From: Petrimonas sulfuriphila
Lineage (GTDB): Bacteria; Bacteroidota; Bacteroidia; Bacteroidales; Dysgonomonadaceae
Strand: one strand, 5' to 3'
Assembly (NCBI RefSeq): GCF_051201015.1
Contig: NZ_JBPEHI010000008.1
Length of the DNA stretch: 64,000 nucleotides
Part shown: positions 33,404 through 42,133 of the stretch, in pieces
How positions within the stretch are numbered: the first letter of the stretch is position 1
Layout: every line of letters begins with the position of its first letter
Made by a program: the position numbers and the translations under genes
The notes under the pieces: model-generated
The model's input: only the letters and a program-made list of their open reading frames with translations
Databases searched by the model: none
Told to the model about the DNA's origin: nothing

Positions 33404-34974
33404 CATTACAACAAGAGATTCAACGCCGGCGAACGTTTGCCATTATCAGCCATCCCGACGCGGGAAAAACCACATTAACGGAGAAACTGTTGCTTTTTGG
33501 CGGGGCCATACACGTGGCGGGAGCTGTAAAATCAAACAAGATAAAAAAAACCGCCACATCCGACTGGATGGAGATCGAAAGGCAACGCGGGATTTCCGTA
33601 GCTACTTCCGTGATGGGGTTTGAGTACGGTAATTATAAAATCAATATTCTCGATACACCCGGGCACCAGGATTTCGCAGAAGACACCTATCGTACACTGA
33701 CAGCTGTGGACAGCGTAATTGTGGTGGTAGATATTGCCAAGGGTGTGGAAGCACAAACCCGCAAGCTGATGGAGGTGTGCCGTATGCGCCATACGCCGGT
33801 AATGATCTTTGTGAACAAGCTGGACCGTGAGGGAAAAGATCCGTTCGAGATCCTGGATGAACTGGAAGAAGAGCTCCAGGTAGCGGTACGGCCACTGAGC
33901 TGGCCGATCGATATGGGTGAACGTTTCAAAGGAGTGTATAACCTCTATCAGAACAGCCTCGACTTGTATCAACCGAGTAAACAGATCGTTACGGAATCCG
34001 TGCACTTGAATATTCAATCGCCGGAAGTAGAGAGGCATATCGGGGCAAAGCTTTCGGAAAAGCTGCGAAGCGATGTGGAGCTTATATCGGAGGTGTATCC
34101 CGGATTTAACCGGGAAGAGTACCTTGCCGGGAAACTGGCGCCTGTCTTCTTTGGTTCGGCACTCAACAATTTCGGGGTAAAAGAGTTGCTCGATTGTTTT
34201 GTGGCGATTGCTCCGTCACCGCGGGCCGTACAGACCGAAGAGCGTGTGGTGGACCCCTACGAAGAGTCCTTTTCCGGATTTGTCTTTAAGATACATGCCA
34301 ATATGGATCCCAATCACCGGTCGTGCATAGCTTTTGTGAAGGTCTGTTCGGGCAGGTTCGAACGCAACGTCAATTACAAGCATGTGCGGTATAGCCGGTT
34401 AATGAAGTTTTCTTCGCCCACGGCCTTCATGGCTCAGAAAAAAGAGATTCTGGACGAAGCTTTTGCAGGAGATATCGTGGGCTTGCCCGACAACGGAAAC
34501 TTTAAAATTGGCGACACCCTCACTGCTGGAGAGGACCTTCATTTTAAGGGATTACCCAGCTTCTCGCCGGAGATGTTCAAGTACATCGAAAATGCTGACC
34601 CGATGAAGTCGAAACAACTGCAGAAAGGGGTGGAGCAACTGATGGACGAAGGGGTGGCACAGCTTTTCACCAACCAGTTTAACGGCCGCAAAATCATCGG
34701 AACCGTCGGACAGCTTCAGTTTGAAGTAATCCAATACCGCCTTTTGCACGAATACGGTGCGCAATGCCGTTGGGAACCCATTAACCTTTATAAAGCGTGC
34801 TGGATAGAAAGTGACGATGCGGCGCAACTGGAAGATTTCAAAAAGCGTAAATATCAGTACATGGCTAAAGATAAAGAGGGTAGGGATGTGTTTCTGGCCG
34901 AATCAAACTATCTGTTAATGATGGCGCAGCAAGACTTTAAAAACATTGCCTTCCATTTCAATTCCGAGTTCTGA
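33400..34974 (+). CDS. prfC: Peptide chain release factor 3
   Basis: RF3 is the GTPase that recycles RF1/RF2 from the ribosome. G1 is SHPDAGKTTLTEKLLLFGGAI, G2 lies in QRGISVATSVMGFEY, G3 is ILDTPGHQDF and G4 is FVNKLDREGKDP. Domain II with NPNHRSCIAFVKVCSGRF-like sequence follows, then the C-terminal RF3 domain. At 524 residues it is full length. Translation is probably coupled to rfbD through the overlapping ATGA, an unusual partnership. Confidence 0.95.
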   Translation: MTLQQEIQRRRTFAIISHPDAGKTTLTEKLLLFGGAIHVAGAVKSNKIKKTATSDWMEIERQRGISVATSVMGFEYGNYKINILDTPGHQDFAEDTYRTLTAVDSVIVVVDIAKGVEAQTRKLMEVCRMRHTPVMIFVNKLDREGKDPFEILDELEEELQVAVRPLSWPIDMGERFKGVYNLYQNSLDLYQPSKQIVTESVHLNIQSPEVERHIGAKLSEKLRSDVELISEVYPGFNREEYLAGKLAPVFFGSALNNFGVKELLDCFVAIAPSPRAVQTEERVVDPYEESFSGFVFKIHANMDPNHRSCIAFVKVCSGRFERNVNYKHVRYSRLMKFSSPTAFMAQKKEILDEAFAGDIVGLPDNGNFKIGDTLTAGEDLHFKGLPSFSPEMFKYIENADPMKSKQLQKGVEQLMDEGVAQLFTNQFNGRKIIGTVGQLQFEVIQYRLLHEYGAQCRWEPINLYKACWIESDDAAQLEDFKKRKYQYMAKDKEGRDVFLAESNYLLMMAQQDFKNIAFHFNSEF

Positions 34975-34997
34975 CGAACATTTTCAGGATTCATCCG

Positions 34998-36797
34998 CTA
35001 TTCCGTAATGCCCATGCTTTTCATCAGAAAAGAGGCATTCATGGTCCGGGCAATTCCCTGCTGAAGCTTGTAATCGAAAGAGAGGAGGTCGTTTTCAATT
35101 TTTGCGTCGAAGTGAAAGTTTGCGATCTCTTGCGGGTATTCATTCTCCAGTTCTCCCAAAGTTAAATCGTGTGTGGCAATGATGCCGTTTCCGCCTAACT
35201 TCACCAGCCGTTTCATGAGTTGGGAAGAACCCTTTTGCTTGTCGTGAGAGTTCGTGCCTTTCAGTATCTCGTCCAGGATAATGAACAGGTCGTGTTCTCC
35301 CGACTCCAACCGTTCGATAATCATTTTCAGCCGTTTGAGCTCGGCGAAAAAATAGGATTCGTTGTTTACCAGAGAATCGGCTGTGCGCAGGTTTGTCAAT
35401 AACTGGCCCGGACGATAACTCATGGATTCGGCACAAACGGGCAGGCCGGCCCCTGCCAGCACGTAATTTACACCGACAGTACGCAAATAAGTACTTTTCC
35501 CGGCCATATTGGCTCCGGTAACAATCATGAAAAACGGTTTCCGGAAAACGTTGATATCGCTCTTTACGCATTTACGGCGCGGAAGGAGCGGATGCCCCAG
35601 TTTTCTTGCCCGGAAAGGAAGTGATTCCTCAAACGTGGGAAACACATAATCGGGGTTGTTTGCGGCAAACGTGCCCATGGACACTAGCGCATCAACCTGT
35701 GCCAGTGTAGAGAACCATTTTTCGATTTCCACAGCATGGCGTTGCATCCATTGTTCTATCTTCAGGGCGTAAACAACATTCCACAAAAAAAGAGGATTCA
35801 GGAGAAGAAAAACGGGTACGGCAAAAGCCAGATCAAGGTTCCGGCTGTATTGTGCCAGTTGCTTAATGGCAGCTGACGCACTTTGCCGTTCGTTCTTTAT
35901 CGACTGTTGCAGCGACTGTAACTGTACACTTTCGAAGCTGGTCGTTTCCATCAATTTTAACAGGTCGGCATACGATTCCAGCACTTTTGCCTTGTTATCG
36001 AATAAAGACCGGATCAGCTTCACCTTCTTCATGGGGATAACCGAAACCAACAATGTTGTAAAATACAACAAGGTGATTGCCGCTCCGCTTGTCAGTCCGG
36101 CCAGCGCCAGTGCAATGGCCAGTACGTATAAAGCAGGAACAACCCAGGTGGCAATTTTCCATAATGAAGGCCGGGGAAACAGTTCCTGTTTCCTACAAAG
36201 CTGTTTGATGGAACGATTATCGAATAATTTATCGTCCGATAACATCCCAATTGTCCTGAAGCTGAGGCAGAAATCTTCTTTCTCCGAAAGCTCTTTTACA
36301 GCAAGCTGCCTTATGCGGATTTCTCCGCTGTCCTTAAGCGGACTTCCTACTATCCCGGCAAGAGCTTCTTTTCCCATGGCAAGGCTGGTTCGGTTGAGCA
36401 TTTGAAAAACAGACCTTTCCCCAAAAATATCTAAATCAAAGCTGAAGCTGTGAGCGGGATCCACATGCTCCGATGCGCCGTCGAAAGGCGAGAAATCGTA
36501 TACAAAGGCCTGGAGTTCGTTCCCGGCTATCCGGGCCAGCGCTTCTGATTTGGCTTTTTTAAACAGTAAATTCTTATGCCTGGCCAGCAGGGCCAAGAAA
36601 CAAACTCCGGTTACCGCGGCAAAGAGAACAGCCAGTAAAGTATTTTGATGAAAAAAATAGGTAAGCGCTGAACCGGTCAAAAAGACGAAGAATCGTAAAA
36701 GACTGTTCGCATTGAGTTCTTTCTTGTACCTGGCAGCAGCATTGAGCTGATTTTCGGCAAGCTCCCGGTACTTGGCTATTCTTTCGGTAACAGGCAT
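34998..36797 (-). CDS. MutS-family ATPase with membrane segments
   Basis: The 599-residue protein joins an N-terminal region with several hydrophobic stretches (about residues 28-70 and 215-260) and a MutS core/lever part to a C-terminal MutS ATPase. Walker A is GANMAGKSTYLRTVGVNYVL; Walker B is LFIILDEILKGTNSHDKQKGS, with TGIIATHDLTLGELE-like sequence closing it. The mismatch-recognition domain of MutS1 is missing, so classical mismatch repair is unlikely. Related membrane-type MutS proteins are common in Bacteroidota, with unknown function. Its start overlaps the mscS stop by 1 bp. Confidence 0.85.
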   Translation of the reverse strand: MPVTERIAKYRELAENQLNAAARYKKELNANSLLRFFVFLTGSALTYFFHQNTLLAVLFAAVTGVCFLALLARHKNLLFKKAKSEALARIAGNELQAFVYDFSPFDGASEHVDPAHSFSFDLDIFGERSVFQMLNRTSLAMGKEALAGIVGSPLKDSGEIRIRQLAVKELSEKEDFCLSFRTIGMLSDDKLFDNRSIKQLCRKQELFPRPSLWKIATWVVPALYVLAIALALAGLTSGAAITLLYFTTLLVSVIPMKKVKLIRSLFDNKAKVLESYADLLKLMETTSFESVQLQSLQQSIKNERQSASAAIKQLAQYSRNLDLAFAVPVFLLLNPLFLWNVVYALKIEQWMQRHAVEIEKWFSTLAQVDALVSMGTFAANNPDYVFPTFEESLPFRARKLGHPLLPRRKCVKSDINVFRKPFFMIVTGANMAGKSTYLRTVGVNYVLAGAGLPVCAESMSYRPGQLLTNLRTADSLVNNESYFFAELKRLKMIIERLESGEHDLFIILDEILKGTNSHDKQKGSSQLMKRLVKLGGNGIIATHDLTLGELENEYPQEIANFHFDAKIENDLLSFDYKLQQGIARTMNASFLMKSMGITE

Positions 36798-37705
36798 TAA
36801 TTGGCGTTTTGTTCAGTTGAGTTGGCCAGATGGACGGTCATTTGACGGAAAGGGATCACCAGGCCGCGCGCATTGATCTCTTTGTATACCTCCTCATTCA
36901 GGTCGTGGGTAACATTCCAGAAGTCGTTTAAATTCACCCAGGCCCTCAGGGAGAAATCGATAGAATCTTCGTTCATTTTGGTCATCCGGGCAAACGGCTC
37001 GGGATCTTTCAACACCAACGGATGCCTGTTGGCAATATCCAGCAGCATTTTTTTTACTATATCCACATCGGTTCCGTATTCAATGCTCGCTGTAATTTCT
37101 ACCCGCCGGGTGGTTTGTGTGTTGTAATTGATGATGTTTCCGGTCGACAGCGGCCCGTTGGGTATGTAAATGGTTTTGTTGTCGGCTGTGGTTAGCGTTG
37201 TATAGAGAATACCGATGCTCTGAACGGTTCCCGCCAGGTTCTGCGCTTCAATGTAGTCGCCGCCTTTGAAAGGCTTGTTGAAGAGCAACATCACGCCTCC
37301 GGCAAAGTTGGCCAGGTTGTCTTTTACCGCCAAGCCAACCGCCAGGCCGGCCGAAGCAATCAATGCCGCCAGAGAGACGGTTTGTGTTCCGACTACGTTT
37401 ATGATCAACATAACGAGCAGTACGAAGAGAAAGATATCGAGCAGGTTCTTTAGAAAACCTTTCAGGGCGATATCCATTTGCCGTCTCGACATGATCTTGT
37501 CTGCCAGTTTTCGGATTTTACCGATTATCCATTTCCCTACAAAAAAGATGAGGAGAGCTACCGCAAGTTTACCCAGGAAATCAATTCCCCACGTGAGGGA
37601 TTGTTGTCCTAACTCCTCAAAGCGGCCATCTTTGATCATCTCGGCAACTTTTCCTCCGGTTTTTACTACTGCAGAATCGGCAGATACAAAAGTATTTAAT
37701 AACAT
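36797..37705 (-). CDS. Small-conductance mechanosensitive channel family protein
   Basis: This 302-residue MscS-like protein has three hydrophobic segments, then the pore helix LAALIASAGLAVGLAVKDNLANFAGGVMLLFNKPFKGGDYIE, and a beta domain with YIPNGPLSTGNIINY. The Gly/Ala-rich TM3 pattern is intact. It should release solutes on osmotic downshock. It is the first gene of a two-gene unit with the MutS-like gene and has its own -7 box. Confidence 0.92.
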   Translation of the reverse strand: MLLNTFVSADSAVVKTGGKVAEMIKDGRFEELGQQSLTWGIDFLGKLAVALLIFFVGKWIIGKIRKLADKIMSRRQMDIALKGFLKNLLDIFLFVLLVMLIINVVGTQTVSLAALIASAGLAVGLAVKDNLANFAGGVMLLFNKPFKGGDYIEAQNLAGTVQSIGILYTTLTTADNKTIYIPNGPLSTGNIINYNTQTTRRVEITASIEYGTDVDIVKKMLLDIANRHPLVLKDPEPFARMTKMNEDSIDFSLRAWVNLNDFWNVTHDLNEEVYKEINARGLVIPFRQMTVHLANSTEQNAN

Positions 37706-37736
37706 AGTTTATTTCTTTTAAATGCAATTGAGGGCG

Positions 37737-37764
37737 CAAAGTTACAAAAAATGAGCTAATTTTG
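37737..37764. promoter_or_regulatory. Divergent -7 elements for mscS-like and TPR genes
   Basis: The minus-strand box TAACTTTG (37737-37744) serves the MscS gene and the plus-strand box TAATTTTG (37757-37764) the TPR gene. They are 12 bp apart. Confidence 0.55.
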
Positions 37765-37788
37765 TCGTTCATTTGATCGGGTAGTACA

Positions 37789-38622
37789 ATGAAATATATT
37801 TTGAATTTTCTCTTGCTGCTGCTGTTTTGCAGTTTTTCAATATCGGCCCAGACCGATACCTATAACGGATGGATCGACAAATCGGCAAAGTTTATCGAAA
37901 ATAACCGGCTCGACAGTGCTGCTGTTGCCTTGCAAAAAGCCATGAGGCTGGATCCGGCTAACAAAAATAATGCTGTGCTCCTGTTGAATCTGGGAATCCT
38001 GCAACGTCAGCTCAGGCAGACCGATGACGCTTATATTTCATTCACGGCATCCCTTGGGAACAACCCCGATCCGGTGTTGGTGCTTCATAACCGGGCTTCC
38101 CTTTTGTGCGACTTGGGCCGTTTTGATGAGGCGATGGAGGATTACAACTCCATTATTGATAAACAACCGTTAGACGTGGAGGCCTATTATCGCCGGGGAT
38201 TGCTGTTCCTGGAAAAAAACGACCGTGAAAGTGCCGAAGCCGATTTCAGAACCTGCGAAAGTACGGACCCCGGCAACTTGTTCACCAAGCTCAGCAAAGC
38301 GTTGATCTTCAAGCTTGATGATAACTGGACAGAAGCCGAGAAAATTTATACCGATATCATCAACACAACTGTAAAACCCAGCTCGGCATATTACCTTAAC
38401 AGGGCCGAATGTTACGTGAACACCGACCGGTTCTCGAAAGCCGCCGCAGACCTTCACGCTGTCGAAAGCGACGAAAAGGCAAATCCCTATTTTTATGTTT
38501 TACGCGGCCGGCTTCGGTTGGATCAGTTTGACAAGTTTGCCGCCAGAGTTGATTTCGAAAAGGCAAAAGAGTTGGGATACGATGCGGAACTGGCCGATAA
38601 ATGGATTGAGAGGGCCAGGTAA
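37789..38622 (+). CDS. TPR-repeat periplasmic protein
   Basis: A signal peptide (ending SISAQ) is followed by about six tetratricopeptide repeats across 250 residues. Recognisable units are DSAAVALQKAMRLDPANKNN, GRFDEAMEDYNSIIDKQPLDVEAYYRRGLLFLEKND and DRFSKAAADLHAVESDEKANPYFYVLRG. TPR domains bind other proteins; the partner is unknown. The start is the first ATG, 24 bp after the -7 box. It is a single gene before the Fur-type regulator. Confidence 0.85.
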   Translation: MKYILNFLLLLLFCSFSISAQTDTYNGWIDKSAKFIENNRLDSAAVALQKAMRLDPANKNNAVLLLNLGILQRQLRQTDDAYISFTASLGNNPDPVLVLHNRASLLCDLGRFDEAMEDYNSIIDKQPLDVEAYYRRGLLFLEKNDRESAEADFRTCESTDPGNLFTKLSKALIFKLDDNWTEAEKIYTDIINTTVKPSSAYYLNRAECYVNTDRFSKAAADLHAVESDEKANPYFYVLRGRLRLDQFDKFAARVDFEKAKELGYDAELADKWIERAR

Positions 38623-38678
38623 TCCATCATTTTAATATTTTTTAAATTACCCGGATACCTCATTTTAATGAAATAGTG

Positions 38679-38707
38679 TTACATTTGCAACAATGTTGCA
38701 TTTGTAA
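38679..38707. promoter_or_regulatory. Promoter and Fur/Zur-type palindromic operator
   Basis: A -7 box TACATTTG (38680-38687) runs into the perfect palindrome TGCAACAATGTTGCA (38686-38700). The dyad extends over 29 bp with 12 of 14 base pairs matching (outer arms TTACA and TGTAA). It covers the expected start site of the regulator gene 20 bp downstream. Confidence 0.75.
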
Positions 38708-38719
38708 GATTATAGCATT

Positions 38720-39121
38720 ATGACAGTCGAGAATATTTTACGCGATTACCATTTAAAAAGTACAACCTGTCGGAAGTTCATTCTCAATGAGTTGCTTCGA
38801 AGCCAGACGGCTCTGACTGAACACGAAATAAAAACTTCGTTTCCCGATCTTTTTGACCGTGTTACGTTTTATCGAACGCTCAAAACGTTGGAGGACGCCG
38901 GTGTTATCCACAAGATTGTTTTGCAGGACAACACAACCAGGTATGCCGTTTCCAAGAAACCTTTCCACGAACAAGATATTCATTCCCATTTTCATTGCTG
39001 CGTTTGCAACGAGGTCTTTTGTATTCAAAACAAAAGCCAAATAAACATAGAATTGCCGCAAGGGTTTGTTCAACACCGTGTTTCGATGATTGTAGAAGGT
39101 GTCTGTGCTGCCTGTAACTGA
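38720..39121 (+). CDS. Fur family metalloregulator, Zur-like
   Basis: The 133-residue Fur-fold protein has the winged helix LTEHEIKTSFPDLFDRVTFYRTLKTLEDAGVIHKI. The dimer domain shows HEQDIHSHFHCCVCNEVF (His/Cys metal site) and a C-terminal CAAC, giving two CxxC pairs for structural zinc. An autoregulatory palindrome overlaps its promoter. The operon continues with a TonB receptor and a His-rich lipoprotein, a set more suggestive of zinc than of iron uptake, so Zur is my favoured reading; Fur or Mur cannot be excluded by sequence alone. Confidence 0.88.
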   Translation: MTVENILRDYHLKSTTCRKFILNELLRSQTALTEHEIKTSFPDLFDRVTFYRTLKTLEDAGVIHKIVLQDNTTRYAVSKKPFHEQDIHSHFHCCVCNEVFCIQNKSQINIELPQGFVQHRVSMIVEGVCAACN

Positions 39122-39140
39122 TGTAACAACTTCCTCCTGA

Positions 39141-41516
39141 ATGAAAAAAATTGTTCTGGCGATGACTTTCGCCTTAAGTTTTTTGTTGTCGTTTTCTCAG
39201 ACTTACTCCCTGAAAGGGTATGTTTGCGATGCCTTGTCCAAGGAGCCGCTTCCCGGAGCGATAGTAGTGCTGGGGCCGAATGAAATTTACGCAGTTTCCG
39301 GCAGGGACGGGGCTTTTTCCGTTGATCTGCCCGGAAAAACCCCACATACCCTGGAGGTTCGTTTTACCGGATACGAGTTGCTGACGACGAGCATCATCCT
39401 GACTTCCGACACTGTGTTGCACTTCCACCTGGAAACAACCTCCTATGCGTTGAACGAAGTCGTCGTGCACGGGAAAAACGGACACGACCGCTTGTTGTCT
39501 GCCATCCCTGCAAAAGAGATCGACAGGTCTTTTTTCATGAAAAACAATTCGGCCAACTTTTCAAAATCCTTATCGAAGGTTGCCGGCGTTTCATCGATGG
39601 ATATCGGGGCAAACGTGGCGAAGCCGGTTATCCGCGGATTGGGTTTCAACCGCATAGCAGTAGCAGACAAGGGGGTTGTTCAGCAAAATCAGCAATGGGG
39701 AGCCGATCACGGGCTTGACATTGACCAGTACGACGTGGATAAGGTGTTTATTCACAAAGGGCCCATGTCGCTTTTTTACGGCTCCGATGCCATTGGCGGT
39801 GTTATTGAGATCCTTCCGGTGGATCTCCCTTCGGAAAACATGGTTTGGGGGGATGTGTCCCTGATTGCCAAATCGAACAATAATCTGTCGGGAATAACGG
39901 CAATGACAAGCGTAAAAAGGGGAAGGTGGTTTTTTCGTGGACGCCTGACGGCACAACGCTTCGCCGATTATCGCGTTCCTGCCGATACGGTTACCTACCT
40001 TACGTGGAAACTGCCCCTTTATGGACGAAGAATGAAAAACACAGCCGGACGGGAACTAAACGCTGCTTTGTCGGCCAACTACAGCCGGGAAAACATCAGC
40101 TCGTGGACCCATATTTCCAATGTTTTCTCCAAAAACGGCTTTTTCCCCGGTTCACACGGTATCCCTGATCTGAAAAGGCTGACCCCCGACGGAAATTCTT
40201 TTAATATCGGGTATCCATACAGTACCTCCAATCATTTTAAAATCTCCAACGGGACAGAAATCGACTGGGACAATTCATCTTTACACTTCGATATCGGTTT
40301 TCAGCAAAATAACCGTGCCGAATGGTCGAAGTTCCATACGCATTACGGCAACCAAGCTCCCCCGCAAGTCAGCCCCGACCTGGAATTAAGTTTCTCACTG
40401 CAAACATTGTCCGTCAACTCCCGGCTGTCTTTCGGCAAAGATTCGTTCTGGACAAAAACAGCAGGCATGTCGGTGGAAATCCAGCGAAACAGGGTGGGAG
40501 GGTATTCTTTTCTGATGCCTGACTTTGAAAGATATACCGCCGGAGCATATGCGGCAACCTCGTATAAGGTATCCCCGAAACTGATGCTTACCGGAGGGGT
40601 GCGTTTCGATTCCGGGAAATTGAATATTCGCGGTTTCTACGACGACACTTTGGCCGATTTCCTGCAACTTGGCGGATATGATGCTGATGATGTCCGGTAT
40701 TACGCCCAGCGTGCCGATGCCTTAAGAAAGAATTTTCATTCGTTCTCCGGGGCGCTGGGGGCGGTCTATGACCCAAACCGACTGAGTTCACTAAAGATAA
40801 ACATTGGACGAAGCTTCCGCTTTCCTACTGCCAATGAGTTGGCATCCAACGGGGTGCATCACGGAGCTTTCCGTCACGAGAAAGGAAACAACAGTTTGAA
40901 ACCCGAAACCGGTTGGCAATATGACCTTGGTTATTCCCTCAAGAACCGGCGATTAAACCTCTCCATCAATCATTTTGCATCCTACTTCCCCAATTATATT
41001 TACCTGAACCCTACGGGGCAATGGTCGGTTTTGCCACATGCCGGACAGATTTACGAATATACCCAGTCCCGTGTGTTTCTGGCAGGTGGAGAGCTGGAAG
41101 CGGCCTATCGTTTTACCGAGAACCTTTTGTTGTCAGCCAATTGGGAATATGTTTACAACCGGAATATCGACAACGGTTATCCGTTGCCTTTTTCACCACC
41201 TGTGGATATGTTGTTGGCACTGATTTATTCCAATCACGGGAAGGGCCCGTTAATCCAGTATTCGGCCAGCCTGGAGAACCAAACCGTGTTCGCACAGAAC
41301 CGTATTGCCAACAACGAGGAAAAAACGCCGGGGACGTCGTTGTTCAACTTGCTTTGCAGCATGAACTGGAAGGTGGGTGATTTCCGCTTTTTTACCGATT
41401 TTCAGGTGCAGAATATTTTCGACACCCCTTTTTATAATCACTTGAGTTATTACCGGAAGTTAAATATCCCCGAGCCGGGACGAAACATCCAGTTTATTTT
41501 GAAAATACCCTTTTAA
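39141..41516 (+). CDS. TonB-dependent outer-membrane receptor
   Basis: A 791-residue receptor with signal peptide (ending SFSQ). It has a carboxypeptidase-regulatory-like domain at about 22-105 (GYVCDALSKEPLPGAIVVLG), then a plug (GFNRIAVADKGVVQQNQQWGADHGLDIDQYDVDKVFIHKGP, with SLFYGSDAIGGVIEI). A beta barrel follows, ending NIQFILKIPF with a terminal aromatic residue. It takes up a metal or metallophore through the outer membrane with TonB energy. It is 19 bp after the Fur-family gene and 12 bp before a DUF4625 lipoprotein. It is similar in layout to OMRs linked to heavy-metal or zinc uptake. Confidence 0.92.
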   Translation: MKKIVLAMTFALSFLLSFSQTYSLKGYVCDALSKEPLPGAIVVLGPNEIYAVSGRDGAFSVDLPGKTPHTLEVRFTGYELLTTSIILTSDTVLHFHLETTSYALNEVVVHGKNGHDRLLSAIPAKEIDRSFFMKNNSANFSKSLSKVAGVSSMDIGANVAKPVIRGLGFNRIAVADKGVVQQNQQWGADHGLDIDQYDVDKVFIHKGPMSLFYGSDAIGGVIEILPVDLPSENMVWGDVSLIAKSNNNLSGITAMTSVKRGRWFFRGRLTAQRFADYRVPADTVTYLTWKLPLYGRRMKNTAGRELNAALSANYSRENISSWTHISNVFSKNGFFPGSHGIPDLKRLTPDGNSFNIGYPYSTSNHFKISNGTEIDWDNSSLHFDIGFQQNNRAEWSKFHTHYGNQAPPQVSPDLELSFSLQTLSVNSRLSFGKDSFWTKTAGMSVEIQRNRVGGYSFLMPDFERYTAGAYAATSYKVSPKLMLTGGVRFDSGKLNIRGFYDDTLADFLQLGGYDADDVRYYAQRADALRKNFHSFSGALGAVYDPNRLSSLKINIGRSFRFPTANELASNGVHHGAFRHEKGNNSLKPETGWQYDLGYSLKNRRLNLSINHFASYFPNYIYLNPTGQWSVLPHAGQIYEYTQSRVFLAGGELEAAYRFTENLLLSANWEYVYNRNIDNGYPLPFSPPVDMLLALIYSNHGKGPLIQYSASLENQTVFAQNRIANNEEKTPGTSLFNLLCSMNWKVGDFRFFTDFQVQNIFDTPFYNHLSYYRKLNIPEPGRNIQFILKIPF

Positions 41517-41528
41517 ATTAATCAAACA

Positions 41529-42035
41529 ATGAAAAAAGTATTTTTTACAACAGTTTTAGCGATAAGCGCCTTTGTTTTCTTATCGTGTGAAAAAGAGTCG
41601 ATTGACGCCGAAAGGCCTGTAATTAAATTAATTGCCCCTGAAGAAGAGGAAGGCATCAAGCCCGGATCCGATATTCACTTCGATGCGGTCTTAACGGACA
41701 ATGTTGCCCTAAAGTCGTATAAAATCAATATACACGGAGCATTTGACGGGCACAGCCACAGTGCGGCAACACGTGCGGCCGGTGATGTTGTTGCTTTTGA
41801 AAAAACCTGGCTGGAAGCCGATTTTATTCAACTCGGAGACGAGCCGATTGCGGGGAAAAAAGAAGCCCGGCTTCATCACCACCACATGGTGATCCCCGCA
41901 GAAATTGACGGGAAGCCCATCCGGGAAGGACATTATCATTTTACAATCTATTGCACGGATGAGGCAGGAAATGAGTCTTTTATCGCTCGGGAAATTGAAA
42001 TATCCTCCAGTGCCGAAGAGCATATGTACCATTAA
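41529..42035 (+). CDS. DUF4625 lipoprotein, His-rich
   Basis: A 168-residue lipoprotein with lipobox (VFLSCEK) and a DUF4625-type immunoglobulin-like fold (PVIKLIAPEEEEGIKPGSDIHFDAVLTDN; GHYHFTIYCTDEAGNESF). Histidine-rich segments stand out: HGAFDGHSHS, RLHHHHMVIP and the tail EEHMYH. The histidines suggest metal binding. Together with the receptor and the Zur-like regulator it may hand zinc to the receptor or buffer it, which is inference. A strong terminator follows. Confidence 0.85.
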   Translation: MKKVFFTTVLAISAFVFLSCEKESIDAERPVIKLIAPEEEEGIKPGSDIHFDAVLTDNVALKSYKINIHGAFDGHSHSAATRAAGDVVAFEKTWLEADFIQLGDEPIAGKKEARLHHHHMVIPAEIDGKPIREGHYHFTIYCTDEAGNESFIAREIEISSSAEEHMYH

Positions 42036-42060
42036 TAAGCGGTTTTTTAAAAAAGTAAGG

Positions 42061-42086
42061 AAGTGGGATCAATTCCCACTTTTTTT
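42061..42086 (+). terminator. Rho-independent terminator of the metal-uptake operon
   Basis: AAGTGGGA and TCCCACTT form an 8-bp stem with a 5-nt loop, followed by a run of T. Confidence 0.85.
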
Positions 42087-42090
42087 GTTT

Positions 42091-42098
42091 TATATTTG
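42091..42098 (+). promoter_or_regulatory. -7 element for the phosphotriesterase-like gene
   Basis: TATATTTG lies 35 bp before the GTG start and directly follows the terminator. Confidence 0.6.
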
Positions 42099-42133
42099 TA
42101 GAATCAATCATCGAATATCAAATTCATATAAGG

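Noticed and set aside
34998..36797. Canonical mutS mismatch-repair gene
   Set aside because: Lacks the N-terminal mismatch-recognition domain and has membrane segments; only the ATPase is shared.
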